From a bacterium (lineage in GTDB: Bacteria > Bacillota > Bacilli > Lactobacillales > Streptococcaceae), in the NCBI GenBank assembly GCA_905221455.1, contig CAJNDF010000001.1, forward strand, positions 186,001-250,000: a DNA stretch of 64,000 nucleotides, read 5' to 3'. Shown one piece after another: positions 57,246-64,000 of this stretch (the first letter of the stretch is position 1; each line of letters begins with the position of its first letter). The notes under the pieces were generated by a model. That model did not search any database, was not told the DNA's origin, and worked only from the letters and a program-made list of their open reading frames with translations. A program made the position numbers and the translations under genes.

Positions 57246-58145
57246 TTATTTCTTCTCAGCGCGAAGGGCTGACAAGATTTGTGTACGGATATCATCCACA
57301 CCATTTGGTGTATTTGGTAAAAAGATAGTTTGATTTCCTTTAGAAGCAAAGGTATTCAAGGTATCCAAATACTGGTTGGTCAAGAGGATGGACATAATTT
57401 GTTCTTCTGTCATGCCAACATTGGCTTCCTTGAGTTCTGTGATAGACTCTGCCAATCCATCCACAATCGCCTTACGTTGTTGGGCAATCCCCACACCATG
57501 AAGGCGGTCTTTTTCTGCTTCGGCTTCAGCTGCAGTGACGATTTTAATCTTGTCAGCTTCCGCCAATTCTTGCGCTGCGACTCGCTTACGTTGCGCCGCA
57601 TTGATTTCATTCATGGATTGCTTAACTTCTGCATCTGGTTCGACCTTTGTAATCAAGGTTTTCACGATAATATAACCGTAAGTTGTCATTTCTTCCGCTA
57701 CTTGGTGTTGGACTTCAAGGGCAATCTCATCTTTTTTCTCAAACAATTCATCCAAGGTTAATTTTGGAACAGAAGAACGAAGGGCGTCTTCGATATAAGA
57801 TTTAATCTGAGACTCTGGACGCATGAGTTTATAGTAGGCATCTGTCACGCTCTGCTCATTAACACGGTACTGAGTCGCTACATTCATCATAACGAACACA
57901 TTGTCCTTGGTCTTGGTCTCAACCACAATATCGCTTTGCAGCAAACGCAACTGAATCCGCGCTGCAATCGAGTCAATTCCAAAAGGCAATCGAATATGAA
58001 TACCACTATTGGCAACCTTTTGGTATTTCCCAAAGCGTTCAATAATCGCCACCGACTGCTGACGAACCACATAAATTGTACTCAGTGTGACTATTACCAA
58101 TAGGAGCACACAAACCACCACAAAAATCATCAAAAATGTTGCCAT
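57246..58145 (-). CDS. SPFH/band-7 (stomatin-like) membrane protein
   Basis: 299 aa from the ATG at 58145 (MATFLMIFVVV) with GGAGGT seven bases upstream. One N-terminal membrane helix (residues 2-25), then the band-7 domain (IIERFGKYQKVANSGIHIRLPFGID) and a helical coiled region (AQRKRVAAQELAEADKIKIVTAAEAEAEKD). Such proteins form membrane microdomain scaffolds or protease regulators. It corresponds to SP_2156 of pneumococcus (from memory). No partner NfeD gene is adjacent. Confidence 0.92.
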   Translation of the reverse strand: MATFLMIFVVVCVLLLVIVTLSTIYVVRQQSVAIIERFGKYQKVANSGIHIRLPFGIDSIAARIQLRLLQSDIVVETKTKDNVFVMMNVATQYRVNEQSVTDAYYKLMRPESQIKSYIEDALRSSVPKLTLDELFEKKDEIALEVQHQVAEEMTTYGYIIVKTLITKVEPDAEVKQSMNEINAAQRKRVAAQELAEADKIKIVTAAEAEAEKDRLHGVGIAQQRKAIVDGLAESITELKEANVGMTEEQIMSILLTNQYLDTLNTFASKGNQTIFLPNTPNGVDDIRTQILSALRAEKK

Positions 58146-58421
58146 TATCGTGACCTCCATCATTATTTTTCCTGTATTATAGCACATTTAAAGAAGGCTG
58201 TGCAGTTTTTACTGCGATTTTTCCTGAAATGTCAATAATTAGAGGTGAATTGTCACATTGTCGTCTAATTCCTGGCTAAAACAACTCTTTATAAAATGCA
58301 ATCGTTTCTTTTTCATTACATTAACTTCTATAGAATCTTCATCCATAGTCAGGGAATAACTTGCCTTAACCTTTCCCTCGTGCTATACTAGTGATTGAAA
58401 TTAATGAATAGGAGATATTTC

Positions 58422-59279
58422 ATGAAAACAGCAAAAACTACTGTTACAATCCTTTCTGCACTTGCTTCTGTCGTCTTATTGGCTAGTTGTGCAACAAAGT
58501 CTACAGAAACACAGACAAACAATAATAGCTCATCTGATAATCAAATTACAATGACATATGACCAACTACGGTCAAGGGAAAACACTATGTCAACCCTTTG
58601 GTACCAAAAATCAGCTGAAACTAAAGCTTTATACATACAGGGTTATAACGTTGCAACAAATCACCTGAAGGAATTGCTCAAAACAGAATCAGACAAGCCT
58701 TACTCTATCGTTTTAGACTTGGATGAAACTGTCCTAGATAATAGCCCTTATCAAGTACAAAATGTCAAAGATGGTACAGCATTCACACCCGAAAATTGGG
58801 ATGTTTGGGTTCAAAAAGCTTCAGCAAAAGCTGTCCCAGGTGCCAAGGATTTTCTTCAGTTTGCTGATCAAAACGGTGTCCAAATCTACTATATTTCTGA
58901 CCGCTCAGCTAATCAAGTAGATGCTACCATTAAAAATCTTGAAAGTGAAGGAATTCCTGTTCAAGGACGTGATCATCTCATGTTCTTAGAAAGTGGTGTA
59001 AAATCCAAAGAAGGTCGTCGCCAAAAAGTTCAAGAAAAAACAAATCTTATCTTATTGTTTGGTGATAACCTCGTAGACTTTGCAGATTTTTCTAAGACTT
59101 CTGAATCTGACCGTGATAAACAACTTGAAGAATTGCAAAAAGAATTCGGTGAAAAATTCATCATCTTCCCAAATCCAATGTATGGATCATGGGAATCAGC
59201 TGTATACGCTGGTAATAAACTAGATGCTAAAGGTCAAGTAGAAGAACGCCAAAAAGCCTTGCAAGGTTTTGATAAATAA
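58422..59279 (+). CDS. class C acid phosphatase, lipoprotein e(P4) family
   Basis: 285 aa from the ATG at 58422 (MKTAKTTVTILS) with AGGAGA upstream. The signal ends in a lipobox LASC (Cys near 24), so it is a surface lipoprotein. The catalytic DDDD/HAD motifs are VLDLDETVLDN (nucleophile Asp), YISDRSANQ and LLFGDNLVDF. It releases phosphate from nucleotides and possibly NADP or NMN outside the cell, by family. TATACT at about 58384-58389 is the likely -10. A strong terminator follows. Confidence 0.94.
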   Translation: MKTAKTTVTILSALASVVLLASCATKSTETQTNNNSSSDNQITMTYDQLRSRENTMSTLWYQKSAETKALYIQGYNVATNHLKELLKTESDKPYSIVLDLDETVLDNSPYQVQNVKDGTAFTPENWDVWVQKASAKAVPGAKDFLQFADQNGVQIYYISDRSANQVDATIKNLESEGIPVQGRDHLMFLESGVKSKEGRRQKVQEKTNLILLFGDNLVDFADFSKTSESDRDKQLEELQKEFGEKFIIFPNPMYGSWESAVYAGNKLDAKGQVEERQKALQGFDK

Positions 59280-59326
59280 AACAAATAAGCTGATTCTACA
59301 TAAAATTAGGCTAACTTACAATCTTC

Positions 59327-59380
59327 AAAAAGTGGATAGGAAGGAATTCTGATAATCAGAAAACTTTCCTATCCACTTTT
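59327..59380 (+). terminator. strong terminator after the acid phosphatase gene
   Basis: Stem AAAAGTGGATAGGAA/TTCCTATCCACTTTT with a 24-nt loop; usable from both sides. Confidence 0.88.
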
Positions 59381-59567
59381 ATAATTGATATAACATCAAG
59401 ATTTTATACATCTAATACTATACGTTTTCTGATTTTAAAGACTTTTTGCCTATCCCCTACATTTCAAGAATTAAGTGATGTTGATAATCTAAATTTGTTG
59501 TGATCTACTATTTTTGTCATCGGTTACCGATTACGTTCCTATGGGTTCGTGAGAGGAGGTGAAACTA

Positions 59568-59666
59568 ATGAGCCTTATCATAGAGCTCGCTCTTACTATT
59601 ATAGCGGATGTTATAGCTGGAATTATCTTGTATTTCGTCTGCAGATGGCTAGATAGTAAGGAGTAG
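59568..59666 (+). CDS. Fst-like hydrophobic toxin peptide, copy 1
   Basis: 32 residues starting MSLIIELALTIIADVIAG, one membrane helix, then a charged end (CRWLDSKE). AGGAGGTGA lies just upstream. Size, single helix and WLD-type charged tail are like Fst/Ldr family toxins, which damage the membrane when overproduced. A 5' leader starting at about 59510 (TTGATA-17-TCTACT with extended TGA) includes the small hairpin CGGTTACCG. Antisense RNA from the opposite strand lies at its 3' side. Confidence 0.7.
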   Translation: MSLIIELALTIIADVIAGIILYFVCRWLDSKE

Positions 59667-59713
59667 ACCGAGTGACTAGCCTATCAACACCCGTTAAATC
59701 GCTAAGATACGTC

Positions 59714-59775
59714 AAAAAAGCCCTTAACTATGGCAGTAGTTAGGGGCTTTGGTGTTCTAATGAACCTTATCAACT
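59714..59775 (-). ncRNA. candidate antisense RNA antitoxin, copy 1
   Basis: On the minus strand TTGAAA (59805-59810), 17-bp spacer, TAGAAT (59782-59787) form a good promoter. The transcript of about 62 nt would run into AAAGCCCCTAACTA/TAGTTAAGGGCTTTTTT (59719-59750), a clear terminator on that strand. It faces the toxin mRNA 3' region. Confidence 0.65.
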
Positions 59776-59910
59776 AACTACATTCTAGCATATAATCCCC
59801 TATATTTCAAGAATTAAGCAATGTTGATGATCTAAATTTGTTATGATCTACTATTTTTGTCATCGGTTACCGATTACGTTCCTTACGGTTCGTGAAAGGA
59901 GGTGAAACTA

Positions 59911-60009
59911 ATGAGCCTTATCCCAGAGCTCGCTCTTACTATTATAGCAGACGTCATCGCTGGAATCATATTGTATTTCGTTTGCAAATGGCTAGATGGT
60001 AAGAAGTAG
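59911..60009 (+). CDS. Fst-like hydrophobic toxin peptide, copy 2
   Basis: 32 residues starting MSLIPELALTIIADVIAG and ending CKWLDGKK. It differs from copy 1 at five positions (I5P, R26K, S30G, E32K and no others apart from silent changes, by eye). AAAGGAGGTGA upstream. Same predicted membrane helix and charged tail. It likely has its own antisense RNA at its 3' side. Confidence 0.7.
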   Translation: MSLIPELALTIIADVIAGIILYFVCKWLDGKK

Positions 60010-60056
60010 ACCGACTGACTGGCCTATCAACACCCGTTAAATCGCTAAGATACGTC

Positions 60057-60118
60057 AAAAAAGCCCTTAACTACTGGCATAGTTAAGGGCTTTGGTGTTC
60101 TAATGAACCTTATCCGAT
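60057..60118 (-). ncRNA. candidate antisense RNA antitoxin, copy 2
   Basis: Minus-strand promoter TTGAAA (60148-60153), 17-bp spacer, TAGAAT (60125-60130), and terminator AAAGCCCTTAACTA/TAGTTAAGGGCTTTTTT (60060-60093). Same spacing as copy 1. The loop sequence of the hairpin differs (CTGGCA against TGGCAG), which could limit cross-regulation. Confidence 0.65.
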
Positions 60119-60208
60119 AAAGTTATTCTAACATATAAGCCCCGATATTTCAAGAGTTTTATTTATTGTTTAAAATTCCTTAGGTATCTGAAAGGTCTAT
60201 AATGAAGT

Positions 60209-60364
60209 TATACTCAATGAAAATCAAAGAGCAAACTAGGAAGCTAACCGTAGGCTGCTCAAAACACTGTTTTGAGGTTGTAGATCAGAAGACTGACGAA
60301 GTCAGTCACATATATACGGCAAGGCGACGCTGACGTAGTTTGAAGAGATTTTCGAAGAGTATTA
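60209..60364 (-). repeat. BOX element with one boxB (A-B-C)
   Basis: ATACTCAATGAAAATC, one boxB (CTCAAAACACTGTTTTGAG and CTGACGAAGTCA), then CGGCAAGGCGACGCTGACG and TTTCGAAGAGTATTA. The boxA stretch CGGCAAGGCGACGCTGACG contains the classical BOX-A1R sequence. Confidence 0.95.
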
Positions 60365-60377
60365 CTATCTATTACCC

Positions 60378-60412
60378 AAAAACCGACCAGCTCTTATGAA
60401 CTAGTCAGTTTT
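60378..60412 (-). terminator. terminator of the adc operon
   Basis: AAAACTGACTAG/CTGGTCGGTTTTT hairpin (with G-T pairs) just after the adcA stop. Confidence 0.85.
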
Positions 60413-60416
60413 CTCA

Positions 60417-61922
60417 TCAATGCGCCAACATTTCTTGGGCGATTTCTTGTCCAGATAGGTTATCTGGGTAGTAGGTTGGCCAGTTATCCATTTCTTCAAA
60501 GAGGGCTTCTTGGCTTGTGTCTCCAAAGAAGATATGGAAATGTTCTGCCTTAACTGGGGCAATATTGTGGTCACTAAACTGAACATACTTGAATTGTCCA
60601 GCATCCGTATCTGTCGCTTCAAATAGGAAGCGCACGCCACGATTGCCTTTCTTATAAGTCAAGATTTTCTTGCCGACATACTTGTAGGTATATTTCTTGC
60701 TTTGGCCACCTTGAACAAATTCCATAGTGTTATCAGTGATATTGATCTTAGTGACATCTGTCTGATAGCCTTTTGTATAATAAGCCTTATACTCAGCCTG
60801 TGTCATCTTACCAGTCAACTTAGCCTTGTAATCAAAGACTTGATCAAAAGTACCATCTTCAAGGAAAGGATAAACTGATTGCCAGTTACCTACATAGTCA
60901 CTCAAGGTGCGGTCCTTGACATCTGCATCCTCAAAGTAACCATTTTGAACTGTCTTCGTATCCTCCGCCTTTTCAGGCTCAATTGCTGGGCCTTCTTGGT
61001 CTGTTGTTTGTTTTAGAGCCTTGAGGTTTTTCTCCATGATAGAGACGTAATTTTCTCCAGCCTTGGTGTCCTCTTCTGTCAGACTTTCTAAAGGATTAAG
61101 GACATCTGTTTTGACACCTGCTTCTTTTGAAAGTGTGTTAGCAAGAGCTTGTGAGGCATTTTCTTCAAAGTAGATATAGGCGATTTTATTTTTCTTGACG
61201 TACTCTGTCAATTCCGCCAGACGTGCAGCTGATGGTTCTGCATCTGGAGAGAGACCTGAGATTGCGACTTGTTTGAGTCCATAGTCCAAGGCAAGGTAGT
61301 TAAAGGCTGCGTGCTGCGTTACAAAGCTCTTTTGTTTAGCTTGAGACAAGCCTTCTGCATAAGCCTTATCCAGGGCTTGCAATTTTTCGATATAGGCAGC
61401 TGCGTTCTTTTCAAAGGTCTCTTTTTTATCAGGATAATCTGCTGACAAGCTATCACGGATGTGCTCTACTAGTTTAATGGCACGGACTGGTGACAACCAA
61501 ACATGGGGGTCAAACTCATGATGATGGCCTTCTTCGCCATGGTCATGGTCTCCCTCTTCTTCCTCACCACCTGGCAAGAGTAACATATCTCCAGTCGCCT
61601 TGATGGTTTTCACCTTTTTCTTATCCAAAGTATCTAGCAATTTAGGAACCCATGTTTCCATGTTTTCATTTTCATAAACGAAGGTATCTGCGTCTTGGAT
61701 TTTGGCAACTGCCTTGGCAGAAGGTTCGTATTCATGGGGTTCTGTACCAGCACCGATGAGGAGTTCTACATTAGCAGTATCTCCTGCGACTTGCTTAGTA
61801 AATTCATAGACAGGGTAAAAGGTTGTTACGATATTTAGTTTGCCATCTGCCTGCTTTTGATTGGAACAAGCCACTAAAAACAAGGCACATAGACTGGCTA
61901 GCAATAAGCTAATTTTTTTCAT
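60417..61922 (-). CDS. adcA: zinc-binding lipoprotein AdcA (ZnuA + ZinT domains)
   Basis: 501 aa. Signal with lipobox LVAC (Cys19). The N-terminal ZnuA-like domain holds a His-rich loop (GDHDHGEEGHHHEFDPH) that feeds zinc to the binding site, and TQHAAFNYLALDYG with a ligand His. From about residue 320 a ZinT-like domain (YPFLEDGTFDQVFDYKAKL, HNIAPVKAEHFHIFFG) follows, giving the two-domain form typical of streptococci. Takes up zinc with AdcBC. Last gene of adcR-adcC-adcB-adcA. Confidence 0.97.
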   Translation of the reverse strand: MKKISLLLASLCALFLVACSNQKQADGKLNIVTTFYPVYEFTKQVAGDTANVELLIGAGTEPHEYEPSAKAVAKIQDADTFVYENENMETWVPKLLDTLDKKKVKTIKATGDMLLLPGGEEEEGDHDHGEEGHHHEFDPHVWLSPVRAIKLVEHIRDSLSADYPDKKETFEKNAAAYIEKLQALDKAYAEGLSQAKQKSFVTQHAAFNYLALDYGLKQVAISGLSPDAEPSAARLAELTEYVKKNKIAYIYFEENASQALANTLSKEAGVKTDVLNPLESLTEEDTKAGENYVSIMEKNLKALKQTTDQEGPAIEPEKAEDTKTVQNGYFEDADVKDRTLSDYVGNWQSVYPFLEDGTFDQVFDYKAKLTGKMTQAEYKAYYTKGYQTDVTKINITDNTMEFVQGGQSKKYTYKYVGKKILTYKKGNRGVRFLFEATDTDAGQFKYVQFSDHNIAPVKAEHFHIFFGDTSQEALFEEMDNWPTYYPDNLSGQEIAQEMLAH

Positions 61923-61931
61923 GTTCTTCTC

Positions 61932-62738
61932 CTATTTGATAAAACGTCTTACTAAACTAATGAGTAAAAAGACAGTTACAAAAATAATGGTAATACTTGC
62001 ACTTGCAGGTGTTTCTGCATAGTAGGAAATGTAAAGTCCTGCTACCATTCCCAAAAATCCAATAGCACTGGCAAGCAGCATAACCGATTTAAAGTTTTTC
62101 CCCAAACGCAGGGCGATACTAGCTGGCAAGACCATAATGGTCGATACCAAAAGAGCTCCTGCTGCTGGAATCATAAGAGCAATAGCCACCCCTGTCACCA
62201 TGTTAAAAAGAATAGACATGGTACGAACGGGCAAGCCATCCACAAAAGCCGTATCCTCATCAAAGGTCAAGATATACATCGGACGAAGGAAGAGGAAGGT
62301 CAAAATCAGAACAACCGCCGCAATGACAAAGAGGGAAATGACCTGCTCTTCGCTGATAGTCACAATCGAACCAAAAAGATACTGGTCCAAACTCATTGAG
62401 CTAGAGCTTTTCCCCTTACTCATGACAATCAGAGAAACAGCCAGTCCTGTCGACATGAGGATAGCTGTCCCGATTTCCATAAAGCTCTTGTAAACCGTAC
62501 GGAGATACTCCAGAAAGACCGCTGCAATCAAGACAATAGCAATAGTGGAAATAGTCGGAGAAATCCCTAGTACCAGACCAAAGGCTACACCTGAAAGCGA
62601 GACGTGGCTGAGGGTATCACTCATCAAACTCTGACGGCGCAAGATAAGGAATGTTCCAAGAACTGGCGAGAAAAGACTCATGGCAATAACCGCCAGAAAG
62701 GCACGCTGCATAAAGTCATAAGATAACAAACTAAGCAT
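61932..62738 (-). CDS. adcB: zinc ABC transporter permease AdcB
   Basis: 268 aa from the ATG at 62738 ([16 protein letters not shown]), with AGGAGGTG upstream. ABC-3 family permease with about eight membrane helices; typical sequences are [31 protein letters not shown]. It lies nine bases before adcA and overlaps adcC by eight. Normal length. Confidence 0.95.
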   Translation of the reverse strand: MLSLLSYDFMQRAFLAVIAMSLFSPVLGTFLILRRQSLMSDTLSHVSLSGVAFGLVLGISPTISTIAIVLIAAVFLEYLRTVYKSFMEIGTAILMSTGLAVSLIVMSKGKSSSSMSLDQYLFGSIVTISEEQVISLFVIAAVVLILTFLFLRPMYILTFDEDTAFVDGLPVRTMSILFNMVTGVAIALMIPAAGALLVSTIMVLPASIALRLGKNFKSVMLLASAIGFLGMVAGLYISYYAETPASASITIIFVTVFLLISLVRRFIK

Positions 62739-63435
62739 GGCCCACCTCCTGGTCATTCTCATGAACGTTGAAACAACGCCATGGCGAATCTTGGTTACGG
62801 ACTAGATGAATATTGCGGTCTGCATAGTCCTTAACTTCTTCAGGGTCATGGGTAATCATCAAAACAGCCTTGCCATGATGATGGGCACTGTGATGCATGA
62901 GTTCGTAAAATTCATTTTTACTTCCTGCATCCATCCCCGTTGTCGGCTCGTCTAGGATAAATACATCTGGGTCAGAAGCAAACATACGCGCAATCACCGC
63001 TCGCTGCTTTTGTCCTCCAGAAAGAGACCCCAAGCGTTTGTCTCTGTGTTCCCACATGCCAACTGAATCCAGACTGGCTTTGATATGCTCCTCATCATGA
63101 GCATTCAAACGACGGAACCAACCCTTTCGCGGATAGCGACCCGACTTAACAAATTCATAAACCGTACTTGGAAAACCAGCATTAAAACTGGCAATCTGTT
63201 GGGGAAGATAGGCTATTCTCAATTTCTTGCCCTGGGTATTTGTCTTTGAAATGGTCACCTTACCAATGCGTGGCTGAAGGATTCCAAGACTGGCCTTGAT
63301 GAGTGTCGTCTTAGCCGCCCCATTTTCCCCCGTCAATGTCACAAATTCCCCACTATCAACACTATAATTGATATGTTCAAGAACAGGCTCCTTATCATAA
63401 TAGAAGGATAAATCCTCTACTGTAATATATCTCAT
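62731..63435 (-). CDS. adcC: zinc ABC transporter ATPase AdcC
   Basis: 234 aa. Walker A is [10 protein letters not shown] (Ala where Gly is usual, as I remember for AdcC), signature [14 protein letters not shown], Walker [13 protein letters not shown]. The His-rich stretch [10 protein letters not shown] near residue 185 may bind zinc. Overlaps adcB by eight bp and adcR by one base. Zinc uptake. Confidence 0.95.
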   Translation of the reverse strand: MRYITVEDLSFYYDKEPVLEHINYSVDSGEFVTLTGENGAAKTTLIKASLGILQPRIGKVTISKTNTQGKKLRIAYLPQQIASFNAGFPSTVYEFVKSGRYPRKGWFRRLNAHDEEHIKASLDSVGMWEHRDKRLGSLSGGQKQRAVIARMFASDPDVFILDEPTTGMDAGSKNEFYELMHHSAHHHGKAVLMITHDPEEVKDYADRNIHLVRNQDSPWRCFNVHENDQEVGHA

Positions 63436-63875
63436 TATTTGATTTCTCCTACTAAAGCAGTCAAAAAACGCTGAATCACTTTTTGTTCATTTGGAGTAAA
63501 CTGAGTCGCCACTTGTTCATAGGTTAAAAGTGTATGCTCATGGTGATGATGATGCTCCTCAGCAATTGGACGAGCCAAATCAGTCAACTGATAAAAAATC
63601 ACACGCGCATCCTTAGGATCTTTAGATGTTTCCAACATTCCTTCCTTGACCAAAGACTTAATGGCCTTGGTAACTGCTGCCTGACTGACATTGAGGCGAC
63701 GAGCCAATTCTGAATTGGTTAAAGATTCCTCTGACAAGAGCATGAGAATGTGCTCCTGAGTATTGGTCAGAGCCACCTCACTAGTGCAATGACCTATTAG
63801 GATTTCATGTTGGTTTTCCGCCTGCAAAATCACCTCATTCAAAAAGGCATCGATATCCTTTGCCAGCTGTCTCAT
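63435..63875 (-). CDS. adcR: zinc-responsive MarR-family repressor AdcR
   Basis: 146 aa. Winged helix with [28 protein letters not shown] and wing [13 protein letters not shown]. Zinc ligands are present: Glu/His in the N-terminal part ([14 protein letters not shown]) and the C-terminal [10 protein letters not shown] cluster. Zinc-loaded AdcR represses adcRCBA. First gene of the operon, with its operator at the promoter (63940-63953). Confidence 0.96.
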   Translation of the reverse strand: MRQLAKDIDAFLNEVILQAENQHEILIGHCTSEVALTNTQEHILMLLSEESLTNSELARRLNVSQAAVTKAIKSLVKEGMLETSKDPKDARVIFYQLTDLARPIAEEHHHHHEHTLLTYEQVATQFTPNEQKVIQRFLTALVGEIK

Positions 63876-63939
63876 ATGTTACTCCTTTCCTTTCAGACTT
63901 CTCCATTTTAAGAGAAAAATACTATTCTTTGAAATTTTA

Positions 63940-63978
63940 TTTACTGGTTAATTATATCACAACCAAAAAAAGAGTCAA
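63940..63978 (-). promoter_or_regulatory. adc operon promoter with AdcR operator
   Basis: On the minus strand TTGACT (63973-63978), 16-bp spacer, TATAAT (63951-63956) with TGA before it. TTTACTGGTTAAT (63940-63952) directly after the -10 matches the AdcR box TTAACYRGTTAA closely, so zinc-loaded AdcR would block initiation. Confidence 0.82.
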
Positions 63979-64000
63979 GAAAAAACGTGAAAATAGGCTT

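Larger units (their letters stand above)
59454..59796 (+). repeat. 343-bp tandem unit, copy 1 (type I toxin-antitoxin module)
   Basis: Begins at CCCCTACATTTCAAGAATTA. The second unit begins exactly 343 bp later, and the same junction motif (CCCC-ATATTTCAAGAG) comes again at 60140, another 343 bp on. Units are about 90% identical. Each contains one 32-codon toxin-like ORF and one antisense RNA gene. Confidence 0.92.
59797..60139 (+). repeat. 343-bp tandem unit, copy 2 (type I toxin-antitoxin module)
   Basis: Second unit, same length as the first. Scattered substitutions and no insertions or deletions, so the spacing of all signals is kept. Confidence 0.92.

Overview
The window is chromosomal DNA from a mitis-group Streptococcus. 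It looks most like S. pneumoniae, S. mitis or S. pseudopneumoniae. Four or more BOX repeats, low GC, the RpoY-RNase J pair, the Adc zinc operon, an Rgg/SHP/double-glycine peptide locus and a teichoic-acid sugar pair all point that way. From memory, the gene order from 1 to about 56 kb follows the S. pneumoniae SP_0150 to SP_0095 stretch read backwards, and the block from about 57 kb follows SP_2156/SP_2169-2172. No pspA-like gene lies beside mnmA, and argG-argH are present, which differs from several reference pneumococci. Species is not decided here. A Tn916-family element is inserted.

Layout. 1-3.9 kb: partial M20 peptidase, MetQ methionine-binding lipoprotein behind a MET-box, another amino-acid-binding lipoprotein, a BOX repeat and AzlCD. 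4-6.4 kb: a cell-cell communication locus with a CAAX-type protease, a double-glycine peptide, a divergent SHP-type pheromone of 25 residues and its Rgg regulator. 6.4-11.1 kb: tsaD-rimI-tsaB, a small membrane protein and rpoY-rnjA. 11.2-15 kb: mnmG, a Nudix gene and mnmA. 15-18.6 kb: amino-acid-binding lipoprotein-argG-argH. 18.7-23.6 kb: a bacteriocin-export-like ABC operon with three small or unknown membrane ORFs and a PlcR/Tpr-like regulator. 23.7-31.2 kb: LysM protein, serine dehydratase, HAD phosphatase, AATGal dehydratase and glycosyltransferase for teichoic acid, and an MFS transporter.

About 31.2-50.6 kb is a Tn916-like ICE: orf24-orf13, tet(M), then an acquired tet(L) segment, a truncated orf9, orf7, orf8, xis and int. 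The tet(L) segment brings rolling-circle-plasmid-like hairpins and has removed orf6 and the 3' half of orf9. The tet(L) start is fused to its own leader peptide, so translational attenuation is gone. The ICE sits between the MFS terminator and the promoter of a PadR operon.

50.6-64 kb: padR-DUF1700-DUF4097-membrane protein, a DUF4299-type gene, TrhO, an orphan bacteriocin immunity protein, a broken ORF, a cluster of DnaA boxes with a parS-like site, an SPFH protein, a class C acid phosphatase, two perfect 343-bp tandem copies of an Fst-like type I toxin-antitoxin module, and adcR-adcC-adcB-adcA under a promoter with an AdcR-like operator.

Most housekeeping genes are on the minus strand, consistent with a replication origin to the right of the window. 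The features of most interest are the tandem toxin-antitoxin modules, the tet(M)/tet(L) rewiring, the DnaA-box/parS-like cluster and the divergent Rgg/SHP/peptide operators.
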